The notes below the pieces were generated by a model. It was not told the origin of the DNA, searched no databases, and saw nothing but the letters and a program-made list of their open reading frames with translations. The position numbers and the translations under genes are program-made. From contig NZ_ACNN01000007.1 of assembly GCF_000174815.1 (NCBI RefSeq), positions 78,501 to 142,500 of the forward strand: a DNA stretch of 64,000 nucleotides, read 5' to 3'. This DNA comes from Porphyromonas endodontalis ATCC 35406 (GTDB lineage: Bacteria; Bacteroidota; Bacteroidia; Bacteroidales; Porphyromonadaceae). Of the stretch, positions 18,910 through 28,620 are shown in pieces. Each line of letters starts with the position of its first letter. Within the stretch, counting starts at the first letter, position 1.

Positions 18910-19301
18910 GTGAAACATTACTATTGCCCAATAACCTATAGTGCAGATGCAAGTAGCAACTGCAATGGATGGTAACCAATTTGCTGTACGAGAATGTTAT
19001 AAACTTGAGGAGAGCCTTCCCGTGAAACGGAAGCCCCCCTGCCCTACATTTTTTTGGGAATAGGGTAGAATAAAAAAGTTTCATGGGCAGGAGCAAAAAA
19101 TATTTAGGCCTACAGCTCAAAAAAATCCTGGGCAGAAAGGAGAGAGGGCACAAGCTAGCCCCTTTCAGCCCCTACTAAACCGCAGTAGAAACGTTTGGGG
19201 CATTGATTTCTCTCTCTTTTCTCTCGGTTGCCTCATCAGATAGCAACCGAGAAACGGGGTAAAAGGCCTTTTGCTACTATTGCAGTAGCCGTATAAAAAG
19301 A

Positions 19302-19340
19302 AGAGAGGGGAGACCCTTTGTTTCGGAGCCTCCCCTCTCT
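19302..19340 (-). terminator. Terminator of protease paralogue 2
   Basis: AGAGAGGGGAG (19302-19312) pairs with CTCCCCTCTCT (19330-19340). On the minus strand the stem is followed by TTCTTTTTAT. Confidence 0.75.
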
Positions 19341-19374
19341 CAAGAGAATCTTATGTCAAAAGACTTACTGATTC

Positions 19375-22284
19375 TTATCGGATAATGCGTTGCGTTTTGC
19401 GTCCACAAGAGCCGTCAAGTACCACGATGTAGTTGCCGGAAGGCACGTCTTCCATAGAAACGGTGCTCGCTGGCTGATGAACCGACTTCACGAGCTGACC
19501 ATCCATTGTATAGATCGTGAGGCTTGAGAGTGCTTCGCTACCATTTACATGCAAGAGTCCATCTGTACCAATTGTTGTGGGGTATACACTGGGATTTGCC
19601 GAGTCTGTAGGAATATCTTTGCAACCTGTGTATATACCGTCTTCGTATTTTACTTCTACGGTGTACGTGTCATTTTCGTTACCCCCTTGGTCTACATATT
19701 CGCGCACAGCTTCTACAGTGGCGATCTCTGTGCCATTACGCTTGATGGTGAAACCCTTTACTTTTGGGAAAGCAACTATGTTCTTCCCTGTTACATAGAT
19801 GCGTTGATCGTCTACGCTGGTAATGGGTTTCTTTACATTGCTTACGAGGAGGCTGATAGCAGCGTAGCCGCTATATTTATTAACAATCCGCAAGTAGGAT
19901 ACAGCATCGTTATAGGAGAAAATATCCTGACCATTCTCCAAAACAACGTTTCCGTCGATGTATTCGCGTACAGCATCGCTCGTGTACTTAACAAAGCTGA
20001 TGGATGGATATGAGGTGGTATTCTTATTAGGAACAGTTACACCGGCATATAAGACCTTCTCTAGGTCAATGGCGATAGGTTTTTGGAATAGTACCGTGAC
20101 CCATTGCCCTGGAGTCCAATCTGCAGGTACATCAAAGGGTTGATTCACATAGTACTGTGAGTTTACCATTTTGCTAGAGTGTACATAAGCCTTGTACACT
20201 CCCGAGACTTTTTGGGTCGGTATTACACGAATCCCATGCACATAGAGAGCAGAACCATTTGCATCAAAAGAGCCGGTAGGGAATTTGCTTGCAAGTGTAA
20301 TCTCCGAAGGAATAAAACCATTGGGATGGCTGTTTGTGTAAACTGCGCCTACATAGCGGAGAGTAATATCTTCATATTCCGATGTCTCTTTGGGAGCACC
20401 AAAGAGGGTAACCTCTTGGAGGTTATGGGGTTGATTCCAGGAGATGCGCACTCCATTAGTCTCTTTCTTTACAGAAACAACAGGTACCGTCTTGCTCTTC
20501 TCTCCAATGTAGATACCTTGCTCAACCCAATCGGTAACAGCGTATCGCTCAGGCCTATCCGGATTTTCTGTGGGGATGCCTGTCCCGTACTCGTAGCGAG
20601 CTTGTACGCCATAGGTGATGGAGCCATGGTTGTCTTTTTCTGCTTCAGTAATGGGTTCTGTAAACTCAGTAGCTTCCGTGCGCTTGTCCAGATCTTTGCC
20701 ATTGCGGCTGATGTTGTACTTCACTTTCCACCCATCGGCGAGGTGCGTACGGGGGATGGGATCCCAGGTAACCTTAATGTTATCTCCCTCGCGGCTAATC
20801 TTGACCCCTGTAACAATGGGAAGAGGACGAAGTGTACCTGCCTCATCTTTCCATCTACCACGTAGCTTTGTTGCTTGCCCATTAGTCTTGGGGTCGAGGA
20901 AGGAGGCCATTTGTGTGGTGGCGTCTCCATCCTTTTTGTACTTATCCCAGTGGTATTGTAGTCTTCCGTAGAAGTTTGTGCCGCTTTGGCAACGTCCACC
21001 ACCACCGGTGAGCGTACCTACCACAAGTTTATCTTCGTTCCAAAGAGAAGAGCCGGAAGAACCTCCCTCTGTCTCCCCCTTGGTGAAGTGGAAGAAGAAG
21101 TGAGCATCCGGTCCGCCTACAGCCTCTTGGGTGCGCCAAGTACTGGTCATAACATTGCCATTATAGACGGAGAGTTTTTTAGCATCTCCGGCAGGGTGGT
21201 GGATGCTTACACCTCTGTTGGGGATGGCGTCTGAGCGATCCCACCCGTTATAGTAGACGCGATAAGAGTCCGGGATCATCTGATCCAGTTTGAGGAGGAG
21301 CCCATCCGACTGCCCTTTTATGGGAAGGAAAGCCATAAGATCGCAACCGACCATGGTTTTAGCACGCCCCAAAGCAAAGGAGCCACTGCTACAGCCCAAC
21401 TTTTCGTAGTGGAAGGTGAAAATCCATTGGTTGAGGTCGTCCTCTGATGCCTTCCTATCAGTAGTTACACTCTCACAGTGCGCTGCCGAGATAATGTAGG
21501 GGGTAAAATCTTCGTTGGTATTGTTGAGGAGGTCGCCCGAGCATAGCCCCATGTATCTACCATGGAGCATTAGCATCTGTACAACTCCCGCCTTTTGTTC
21601 TTGCCACTCGGCACCCTCTTGGCAGTTGATGTTTACAGAACAATCGTCGCTTCCTTGGTCTTCTCCGGGGTCTACAGTAGCTGCAGCCTTGGAGAATATG
21701 TGCCCTACGGAAGAGATCAGAAGAGTGGGCATCTCTTTACTATTGAGAGCCGGTCTATACTCAAGTACAGCCGTAGTACCGGGGAGGGGTTCCGTAGCGA
21801 AAGCCCCATGAGTGGGGTGTGTTTCGTAGGTGTACTTACCGAGTACCTTTTTACGATCGGGGGTGTAGATATAGAGTTCCCCTGCATTCTGGGGAATAAA
21901 GAAATCGTCGTAATAGAGAACGTTTGCCTTAGCTCCTTTTACATCAACAGTGAGACGATACACAAGGGTACCATCATCGAGAGTTACACGCTTGGCGTCG
22001 CGAGCAAAATTGATGTCTGTGGCAATAGTGCGCCCAATAATCAACGGTTTTACGTGTACTTGCTGAGCATCCCACACTTGCAGACTCTGCATGTCATCCG
22101 GATTGAAGTCGGGTCGTACTTCTATTACCTTGTTAGCTCCCGTAGAACGTAGGGAGTTAGTTGGCTGACGGAAGCTTGCAGGCTCTCCTCCAAACGATAT
22201 TTGCGCCGCGGCAAACAGCGTAGAAGAGGCTATTAGCGTAGTGCTCAGCAGAGCTTTCGTTAATAGGTGTTTGTTACATCTCAT
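19375..22284 (-). CDS. Secreted trypsin-like serine protease, paralogue 2, T9SS substrate
   Basis: 969 residues with the same layout as its neighbours: signal peptide, pro-like region beginning AQISFGGEPASF, trypsin-fold domain, fibronectin-like segments and a T9SS C-terminal domain (LSSLTIYTMDGQLVKSV ... KTQRIIR). The triad is His269, Asp327 and Ser410, with an intact GGSSGSSLW loop. Many Gly/Cys pairs around the active site are conserved with paralogue 1. It has its own promoter and terminator, so the three genes can be expressed independently. Role: digestion of host or dietary protein at the cell surface (inference). Confidence 0.87.
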   Translation of the reverse strand: MRCNKHLLTKALLSTTLIASSTLFAAAQISFGGEPASFRQPTNSLRSTGANKVIEVRPDFNPDDMQSLQVWDAQQVHVKPLIIGRTIATDINFARDAKRVTLDDGTLVYRLTVDVKGAKANVLYYDDFFIPQNAGELYIYTPDRKKVLGKYTYETHPTHGAFATEPLPGTTAVLEYRPALNSKEMPTLLISSVGHIFSKAAATVDPGEDQGSDDCSVNINCQEGAEWQEQKAGVVQMLMLHGRYMGLCSGDLLNNTNEDFTPYIISAAHCESVTTDRKASEDDLNQWIFTFHYEKLGCSSGSFALGRAKTMVGCDLMAFLPIKGQSDGLLLKLDQMIPDSYRVYYNGWDRSDAIPNRGVSIHHPAGDAKKLSVYNGNVMTSTWRTQEAVGGPDAHFFFHFTKGETEGGSSGSSLWNEDKLVVGTLTGGGGRCQSGTNFYGRLQYHWDKYKKDGDATTQMASFLDPKTNGQATKLRGRWKDEAGTLRPLPIVTGVKISREGDNIKVTWDPIPRTHLADGWKVKYNISRNGKDLDKRTEATEFTEPITEAEKDNHGSITYGVQARYEYGTGIPTENPDRPERYAVTDWVEQGIYIGEKSKTVPVVSVKKETNGVRISWNQPHNLQEVTLFGAPKETSEYEDITLRYVGAVYTNSHPNGFIPSEITLASKFPTGSFDANGSALYVHGIRVIPTQKVSGVYKAYVHSSKMVNSQYYVNQPFDVPADWTPGQWVTVLFQKPIAIDLEKVLYAGVTVPNKNTTSYPSISFVKYTSDAVREYIDGNVVLENGQDIFSYNDAVSYLRIVNKYSGYAAISLLVSNVKKPITSVDDQRIYVTGKNIVAFPKVKGFTIKRNGTEIATVEAVREYVDQGGNENDTYTVEVKYEDGIYTGCKDIPTDSANPSVYPTTIGTDGLLHVNGSEALSSLTIYTMDGQLVKSVHQPASTVSMEDVPSGNYIVVLDGSCGRKTQRIIR

Positions 22285-22331
22285 TGTTAGTATGATTGTC
22301 TGAGTCTTCTAGATTAGTTTTTCTACCTCAC

Positions 22332-22340
22332 GCAAAGATA
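22332..22340 (-). promoter_or_regulatory. -7 box of protease paralogue 2
   Basis: The minus strand reads TATCTTTGC, about 50 nt upstream of the ATG. Confidence 0.6.
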
Positions 22341-22485
22341 CGATTTTCTTTCAGTTTAATATGCGATTTGCTGTGATTGCTTGTTCTTTTATGAGACTCT
22401 GACAGTTTGTAGTGTTCTCAGCTGTCTTTTGTTCCATTCTTGGGCAGGACGAGAATATTTCTAGACCGATTTTCGACTAAAAAAT

Positions 22486-22516
22486 ACCCTGTCCTCTATA
22501 AAAAAGAGGGCAGGGT
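22486..22516 (-). terminator. Terminator of protease paralogue 3
   Basis: ACCCTGTCCTC (22486-22496) pairs with GAGGGCAGGGT (22506-22516) with one mismatch. A T run follows on the minus strand. A second small GCCGG hairpin lies nearer the gene at 22533-22552. Confidence 0.7.
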
Positions 22517-22563
22517 TTTCTCTGAGATTTTAGCCGGCTTATTATGCCGGTATAACTAGAGCA

Positions 22564-25494
22564 TTATCGGAAGATGCGGTGTACACTGCGTCCTGCATTA
22601 CCATCAAGGACAACAATGTAGGTATTACCGGCGGCAAGGTCTTCTACTGAGATACTTGCTGATGGATGCTCTACCTTCTTGAGGAGTACACCATCTACCG
22701 TGTAGATAGAGACGGCTGTGACAGAAGAGCTATTGGTTAGGTGCAAAAGAGCATCATTGCCAATCTTGGTAGGATATACACCGGGAGCCTCCTTTTCGTA
22801 GGGTATCTCTTGGTTGCCTGTGTATACACCCTCTTCGTATGCTACCTCAATATCGTATTTATCGCTTTCCTTTCCGTTCTTATCTAAGTACTCACGAGTG
22901 TTTACGCGAGCGATCTCTTGTCCATTACGTTTTACGATAAACTCTTTTACAACAGGGAAGGGGGCAAGCGATTTATTCGTTGCAAAGACGCTAAGATTGT
23001 CTTCAGATGAGGATTTTTTATTATTGGTACTTAGCAAAAGACCAATGGCATAGTAACCAGCTGGTGACTCAGCGTAGAGAGTGCTTGCCTGAGAAGGAGA
23101 CATGTAGAAAAGCTCTCCTTCCTTTAGGTCGAAAGCAAAAGATCCGTCAGAGTAATCACGATAAGCATCGCTGGAGTATTCGTAGTAGCTCAAGAGTTTG
23201 GCTCCTATGACATTGGGTACACTTACTCCTGCAAAGAGCACCTTCTCATTGTTGATTTGCACGGGTTTGTCGAACATGACGGTAACCCAATCCCCCGACT
23301 TCCAGCTAGAGGGTACATCAAAAGATTTGGTTACAATATCATTGGAGCTTTTGGATGTTTGTAAGAATGCTTTATATGAACCTCCGGCCGTGGCGGGCAT
23401 GAGGCGCAAGCCATGTACATATACCGATTTGCCATCGGAGCGGAGTGCATCCGAGGGGAACTTGCTGAAGAGCGTGATCTCTCTGGGAACAGGGTATCCT
23501 TGGAATGCGACTTTAATTCTTGTAGAGGTGGGTTTGTAGGTTGCATCGCTTTTGGGAGCCCCAAAAAGAGTTACTTCTTGGAAGTTGTAAGGCTGATTCC
23601 AGGAGATACGCATGCCGCCAGAGTTCTCTTTACTCTTGCCAATTACCGGTACCCACTTGGAGCGTTCGCCCACGAAAATACTTTGTTCGATCCAGTCTGT
23701 CTCCGCATAACGCTCGGGTTTAGAAGGGTTGAGGGTTGTCAGGTCGTTACCTGTTCCATATTCGTAGCGAGCTTGTACAGCATAAGTAATGGTTTGGCAG
23801 AATCCCTTCTCGTCTTTGCTTGAGTTCTCAGCATCTTTTGCGGGCTCGGAGAACGAGGTCGCTTCTGTACGCTTGTCTTCTAACACCTTTCCATTGCGTT
23901 GGATATTGTACTTCACTTTCCATCCGGGAGCAAGGTGTGTTGTGGGCACGGGATCCCAGCTCACTTTCAGGTTTTCTCCATCTTTTTCTATTTTGAGACC
24001 TGTTACATGAGGTAAGGGGCGTAGCTCTACGCCATCTTTGTTTTTTCTCCAAGCCCCTTGAAGAGAAGTCGCAGTTCCATTTGTTTTGGGGTCGAGGAAG
24101 GTCGACATCTTCTCGGAAAACTTATCCCAGTGGTACGAGAGTTTGCCGTAATAGTTGGTCCCCGTTGTACAGCGACCGGCCCCACCGGTGAGCGTACCTA
24201 CTACAAGTTTGTTTTCGTTCCAAAGAGAAGAACCCGAAGAACCTCCCTCTGTCTCTCCCTTGGTGAAGTGGAAGAAGAGGTGTGCGTTGTCTGCACCTTT
24301 GCTCCCTTCTCCATTATACCGGTTGTCCCAAGTTTTGCTGACAACTCCTCCGTTGTACACCGAAATTTTCTTTGCGTCACCGGCAGGATGGTGCATCCCT
24401 ACGCCACTATTGGGGAGTACATCCGATCTATCCCAACCATTGTAATACACTCGGTACGACTCGGGAACTTCTTGTTTTAGCTCTAGAAGAAGACCATCCG
24501 ACTGACCATCAATGGGTAGGAATGCTTTAATGTCGCAGCCTACCATCGACTTAGCTTGATTTCTAACGATGGCGATGGCGCCGTTACTGCTATTGGGCTT
24601 TTCGTAGTGGAAGGTGAAGATCCATTGGGCGAGATCGCTTGCGCTAGAGGTCTTGTTTTTTGTTGTGCTCTCGCAGTGTGCTGCAGAGAGAATATAGGGT
24701 TTGAAGTCTTCATTGGTGTTGTTGAGGAGGTTTCCTGAGCATACGCTAATCCGTCCCCCATGTACCATCATTATTTGTACAACACCCGCTTTTTGGTCCT
24801 GCCACTCGGCTCCTTCGGCTGCATTTACGTTGAAAGCGCAATCATCGTGTGCACTGTCTTCACCGGGATCCCTAAGTCCGGCTTCGCGTGTGGAGAAGAT
24901 ATGCCCCACTGAGGAAATCAAGATTGAGGGCATCTCTTGGCTATTGATATAGGGATAGTACTCAAGCACGACTGTCGCACCGGGGAGCATTTCTGTGGCA
25001 AAAGCTCCATGTGTGGGGTGCGTTTCGTGCGTGTACTTCCCAAGTACCCTCTGACGGTTTGGCGTATAAATATATAGCTCACCCCCATTTTTGGGAATGA
25101 AGAAGTCGTCGTAGTAGAGCAGGCTCGCCTTGGCATTTTTTATGTCTATGGTAAGGCGGTACATTGTGGTACCATTGTCTAGCGTAATGCGCTCAGCATC
25201 ACGAGCAAAGTCAATATTGGTATCAATGGTTTTGCCTATCGTCAAGGGCTTTACATGCAGTCTGTTTACATCCCATCCGTTCGTGCTCTTTACGTCGTCT
25301 GGATTAAAATTGGGAAGTACCTTTATCACCTTAGGAGCCGCAGTGGAGCGGAGTACGCTAGAGCTTGCGGAGTGGTTAAAACTTGCAGGAGTACCTCCAT
25401 ACGATATTTGCGCCGTGGCAAATAGGGTAGACGAGGCTACTACTAGCACAGGAGCCAATAGGGCCTTTACTAATAGGGGGGTGTTACCTTTCAT
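22564..25494 (-). CDS. Secreted trypsin-like serine protease, paralogue 3, T9SS substrate
   Basis: 976 residues; same architecture as the two genes downstream. The triad is His273, Asp333 and Ser420 with GGSSGSSLWNENK. The T9SS domain ends with NTYIVVLDGNAGRSVHRIFR. The fibronectin-like insert is slightly longer than in the others (NSSKDEKGFCQT). The three genes share long stretches of the protease domain but diverge in the region after residue 600, where substrate or surface contacts may differ. It is the most upstream gene of the tandem array and has its own -7 box. Confidence 0.87.
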   Translation of the reverse strand: MKGNTPLLVKALLAPVLVVASSTLFATAQISYGGTPASFNHSASSSVLRSTAAPKVIKVLPNFNPDDVKSTNGWDVNRLHVKPLTIGKTIDTNIDFARDAERITLDNGTTMYRLTIDIKNAKASLLYYDDFFIPKNGGELYIYTPNRQRVLGKYTHETHPTHGAFATEMLPGATVVLEYYPYINSQEMPSILISSVGHIFSTREAGLRDPGEDSAHDDCAFNVNAAEGAEWQDQKAGVVQIMMVHGGRISVCSGNLLNNTNEDFKPYILSAAHCESTTKNKTSSASDLAQWIFTFHYEKPNSSNGAIAIVRNQAKSMVGCDIKAFLPIDGQSDGLLLELKQEVPESYRVYYNGWDRSDVLPNSGVGMHHPAGDAKKISVYNGGVVSKTWDNRYNGEGSKGADNAHLFFHFTKGETEGGSSGSSLWNENKLVVGTLTGGAGRCTTGTNYYGKLSYHWDKFSEKMSTFLDPKTNGTATSLQGAWRKNKDGVELRPLPHVTGLKIEKDGENLKVSWDPVPTTHLAPGWKVKYNIQRNGKVLEDKRTEATSFSEPAKDAENSSKDEKGFCQTITYAVQARYEYGTGNDLTTLNPSKPERYAETDWIEQSIFVGERSKWVPVIGKSKENSGGMRISWNQPYNFQEVTLFGAPKSDATYKPTSTRIKVAFQGYPVPREITLFSKFPSDALRSDGKSVYVHGLRLMPATAGGSYKAFLQTSKSSNDIVTKSFDVPSSWKSGDWVTVMFDKPVQINNEKVLFAGVSVPNVIGAKLLSYYEYSSDAYRDYSDGSFAFDLKEGELFYMSPSQASTLYAESPAGYYAIGLLLSTNNKKSSSEDNLSVFATNKSLAPFPVVKEFIVKRNGQEIARVNTREYLDKNGKESDKYDIEVAYEEGVYTGNQEIPYEKEAPGVYPTKIGNDALLHLTNSSSVTAVSIYTVDGVLLKKVEHPSASISVEDLAAGNTYIVVLDGNAGRSVHRIFR

Positions 25495-25532
25495 TGTCGT
25501 TTTGGTTGTTTGAATTATTTATTTTGCCGATT

Positions 25533-25541
25533 GCAAAAGTA
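25533..25541 (-). promoter_or_regulatory. -7 box of protease paralogue 3
   Basis: The minus strand reads TACTTTTGC, about 40 nt upstream of the ATG. Confidence 0.6.
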
Positions 25542-25662
25542 CAATTTTCTTGTTCTGGAGAAATAAATGTCGTCGAAAAATTTGCGACTTGGCAGCAAAA
25601 GAGAGTCGAGTATCTCGTTTTTTATTCCTTCTGTGCAGGTTGTACTTGTATCTAGGAGGTCT

Positions 25663-26649
25663 TTATTCCCTTTTTGCTAGGTGAATAGACTGAGGAGTTA
25701 GCTCTATGAGTCTCTGTTTGTAGAGTACACCGATTGCCATCTTAAAGGCTTTCTTGGAGAGCTTGGTGAGGGCTGCAATTTCCTCAGCACTGCTCTTATC
25801 CCCAACAGGAAGGCTCCCTCCTTGCTCTGTTAGTAGTTGGAGGATATAGTCGCTATTGGTTTTAAGTCGTGCCACCCCTATCGGGTTGGGAGCGAGATCT
25901 AGCTTGCCGTCCTCTCGTGTGCGTACTATATAGGAAGTCGTGCGAGAGCCTACTATAAGGGGGACTTCGAGGTCGCTATGGTAGAGCATACCCCAATAGC
26001 GATGATCAACTACTGCCCGATAGCCCCTCTCGTGGTTCTCCACAATGAGAGCCTCCACGGCCTCGCCGGGGATGTAGTTGGGAAGCTCGTTCCCAATATG
26101 TTTTCGCAATTCTCCGGAGCCGGTAAGCCTGCCACTAATATGATCTATATAGACAACAATAGGGTAGCTGGCGCCTTGGGCAAAGCGTGTAGGCTGCTCG
26201 GCAAAGGGAACGAAGAGGTCACGATGAATCCCCCATGCCATAAAAGCCCCTTCTTTGGTCACTGCCTTTGTTTCTAAAAAAGCGACTTCGCCTAAGAGAG
26301 CATAGGGGTGGAGTGTAGTGGCAATGAGCCTTCCCTCATTGTCATGATAGATAAATACTTCGATGAGATCCCCCTCTTGTAGCCCCTCTTCCGGGAAATA
26401 CCGACGAGGCAATAGTACCTCCTCGGTATCAACGGCAAGGTAAGCCCCGGGAGGCGTGATACGCAATACCTCTAGAGCCGCCCACTTTCCCAAAGAGGGA
26501 TTTTGGGAGGAAAGAGGGGGCTGAGCAGGGAGGCGAGATGGCGGAGATGCAACTTCATCTTCGTGTAGAAAGGTGATTTTGCGAAGACCTGTACCGAACT
26601 GGCGAGCAGGCTCTCGATCTCCCTTTTTTGTATTCTTGGGGTGTGACAT
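25663..26649 (-). CDS. CvfB-like S1-domain RNA-binding protein
   Basis: 328 residues. From residue ~55 (ALEVLRITPPGAYLAVDTEEVLLP) the protein follows the CvfB/YitL pattern: several S1-like OB folds (GEVAFLETKAVTKEGAFMAWG; VEALIVENHERGYRAVVDHRYWGMLYHSD) and a C-terminal winged helix (ALTKLSKKAFKMAIGVLYK). The N-terminal ~45 residues are an unusual polar extension, so the true start might be further in. CvfB proteins are linked to RNA metabolism and virulence regulation. It is the last gene of the tsaD operon, 17 bp after the PDZ gene. Confidence 0.85.
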   Translation of the reverse strand: MSHPKNTKKGDREPARQFGTGLRKITFLHEDEVASPPSRLPAQPPLSSQNPSLGKWAALEVLRITPPGAYLAVDTEEVLLPRRYFPEEGLQEGDLIEVFIYHDNEGRLIATTLHPYALLGEVAFLETKAVTKEGAFMAWGIHRDLFVPFAEQPTRFAQGASYPIVVYIDHISGRLTGSGELRKHIGNELPNYIPGEAVEALIVENHERGYRAVVDHRYWGMLYHSDLEVPLIVGSRTTSYIVRTREDGKLDLAPNPIGVARLKTNSDYILQLLTEQGGSLPVGDKSSAEEIAALTKLSKKAFKMAIGVLYKQRLIELTPQSIHLAKRE

Positions 26650-26666
26650 TCGTGTCTCTTCCGAGG

Positions 26667-28100
26667 TTAATCGAGCGTGATATAGCTATTGTCGTGTAGC
26701 TCCGGCATCACATTGAGGCGTTGAGTTACTCCCTCGCTTAGTACGTCGAAAGTATAGTAGGGGGTAGAACGCTCTCCAAGGATATAGGGACGGAAACCAA
26801 AGAGGTAGGAGAAGATGGATAGGCATTTCTCCTTTGCGATCTGTTTCTGGATAGACGAGTAGCTGTCTTTGCGCCAATAGCGGCAGTATTTTACTCCATT
26901 ACGATCCGTAAACATGCTGCTTTCGTCTCGGTATTGCAGCGTGTTCTCTACGAAGAGACGATAAGCGGCATTGAGCTGATCCACCATGGCCATAGGCTTT
27001 TCGTTGATGGCTACTATCACATCGTTTGCACGTATTCCGACTTTGGCGGCAGGAGAGTTAGGTGCTACGTAGGCAACGTCTCCGAGATCGGAGGTGCGTA
27101 GGTAGAGCCCTGTGTAGTTGTGTCGATGCGTGGCAATGCGCCATTTGGGGTTGATATTGTAGCGAACGAAGGGGAATTGTCCCATCATCATGGGGATGGA
27201 AAGGCGAGCATACTCCTCGATAGAAAATTCTTCGGTGAGGTGCTCTACGGCTTCGCAGCTCCAGAGCAAAATACTGAGATTGCGCCCATTAAAGATCCGT
27301 ATTCCTATGGTAAGCACATAGTCGGCAAGCTGTTTGTCGGCCCCTACGGCTAGGAAGGGAACTTGTACAAGGCTCTTTTGGTCGGGGTCTATACGTACAT
27401 CCCAGAGCTTATCTGCATTCTTTGCCTTTTTGGCGTCGAAATAGGGATTGCGTGCCAACGTGTAATAGGTGTCGATAACGATGTCGGGGTCGGAAGCGTC
27501 ATAGCGTAGACCTTTGGCTTCTAGTTGCTTGCGGATTACTTCGTTTAGGGCAATATCGGTGCTAGAGAGGGCTTTGCTCTCGTCTGCAAAAGCAAAGTTG
27601 CCAAAGTTTTCGAAGCTCGTTTTTCCCTCACGTCCCGTGTCGAAGGGATAAACGATGGCACGTTCGCTTTCGTCTTCGAGGCTATAAAAGGCAAAGGCTT
27701 GCGCGAGTAGTCGCTCGTCGAGTAGGGAGCGGTCGTGGCACTCGGGTTGGAGGGTACGGCTCTTTTTCTTGTAAGAGAAATTGCTAACCTCCAGCTGTAT
27801 GGCAGCGTCTCCTCCCTGCAAGATTTCCACAAACTCCTGCTCGGAGAGATCTTTGAGAGACCGACCATTGATACTCTCCACTATATCCCCCACTTTGAGT
27901 CCGGCAAGAGCTGCAGGAGAATTGGGCTCGATAGAGAGGATGATAGGGCGATTGGCTCCCCAATTTTCGTTGTAACTCATCTGATACTCCAGCCCAATGC
28001 GGCAGATTTGGCTCTTAGACTTGGAGGTTTGAGCTTCTGCACTACCGAATCCCAAAAGGAGTGTAGCCAAAGTTAGAGGAAGAAGGTGTTTAAGTTTCAT
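26667..28100 (-). CDS. Exported protein with two PDZ domains and DUF4136-like core
   Basis: 477 residues with a signal peptide ending at GFGSAEAQ. The first PDZ domain (ILSIEPNSPAALAGLKVGDI) lies near residues 50-105. A middle part (DPDIVIDTYYTLARNP, LADYVLTIGIRIFNGRNLSILLW) resembles DUF4136-type periplasmic proteins. A second PDZ domain (DVAYVAPNSPAAKVGIRAND) starts near residue 340. No protease triad is visible, so it probably binds partners rather than cutting them. It lies between the cinA-like and cvfB-like genes with 17-bp gaps and shares their promoter. Confidence 0.75.
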   Translation of the reverse strand: MKLKHLLPLTLATLLLGFGSAEAQTSKSKSQICRIGLEYQMSYNENWGANRPIILSIEPNSPAALAGLKVGDIVESINGRSLKDLSEQEFVEILQGGDAAIQLEVSNFSYKKKSRTLQPECHDRSLLDERLLAQAFAFYSLEDESERAIVYPFDTGREGKTSFENFGNFAFADESKALSSTDIALNEVIRKQLEAKGLRYDASDPDIVIDTYYTLARNPYFDAKKAKNADKLWDVRIDPDQKSLVQVPFLAVGADKQLADYVLTIGIRIFNGRNLSILLWSCEAVEHLTEEFSIEEYARLSIPMMMGQFPFVRYNINPKWRIATHRHNYTGLYLRTSDLGDVAYVAPNSPAAKVGIRANDVIVAINEKPMAMVDQLNAAYRLFVENTLQYRDESSMFTDRNGVKYCRYWRKDSYSSIQKQIAKEKCLSIFSYLFGFRPYILGERSTPYYTFDVLSEGVTQRLNVMPELHDNSYITLD

Positions 28101-28117
28101 CGTATGCTTCTCTAGAG

Positions 28118-28606
28118 TTATTTCTTCGTTGTATAGTGATGGATAAAGAGCTGTAGAGCTTCACGGCAGACCTCCGAGATGAGAGCCTCTCGCCCTTTTT
28201 GTATTCTGAGTTTGTGTGCATAAAGTTGGCTCCCGAGGGCTATCCCAATCCAAACAGTGCCAATAGGCGACTCGGGAGTGCCTCCTAGAGGTCCGGCAAA
28301 TCCTGTTGTTGCCAAGGCATGGTTTGCGCCAAAGCGCGCTTGTGCGCCCCGAGCCATGGCAAGGGCCACCTCCCGACTTACTACGCCATGCCGGGCAATG
28401 AGCGAGGGATCGACCCCCAATAGCTCCACCTTTTGCTTTTCACTATAGGTGATAGCTCCGCTTGCGTACCAATTACTAGCCCCTGCTTGGGCGGTAAGGT
28501 AAGAGGCAAGTCGCCCCCCCGTACAGCTCTCGGCCGTCGCTATTGTCTCCTGCCGAGCAAGGAGTAGTCGTGCTATTTGTACTACAAGGGGGTGGAGCGT
28601 TGTCAT
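28118..28606 (-). CDS. CinA-family C-terminal domain protein (nicotinamide-nucleotide amidase)
   Basis: 162 residues when started at 28606 (MTTLHPLVVQ). Longer in-frame starts overlap tsaD and are rejected. Contains TAESCTGGRLASYLT, YSEKQKVELLGVD, HGVVSREVALAMARGA and TTGFAGPLGGTPESPIGTVW, the signature of the CinA C-terminal/PncC domain, which deamidates NMN in pyridine nucleotide recycling. It is the stand-alone form without the N-terminal domain. It starts 14 bp after the tsaD stop. Confidence 0.9.
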   Translation of the reverse strand: MTTLHPLVVQIARLLLARQETIATAESCTGGRLASYLTAQAGASNWYASGAITYSEKQKVELLGVDPSLIARHGVVSREVALAMARGAQARFGANHALATTGFAGPLGGTPESPIGTVWIGIALGSQLYAHKLRIQKGREALISEVCREALQLFIHHYTTKK

Positions 28607-28620
28607 TCGGATCTCTCTAT

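Noticed and set aside
20179..20865. 228-codon plus-strand ORF inside protease paralogue 2
   Set aside because: Shadow of a conserved protease gene with intact catalytic residues.
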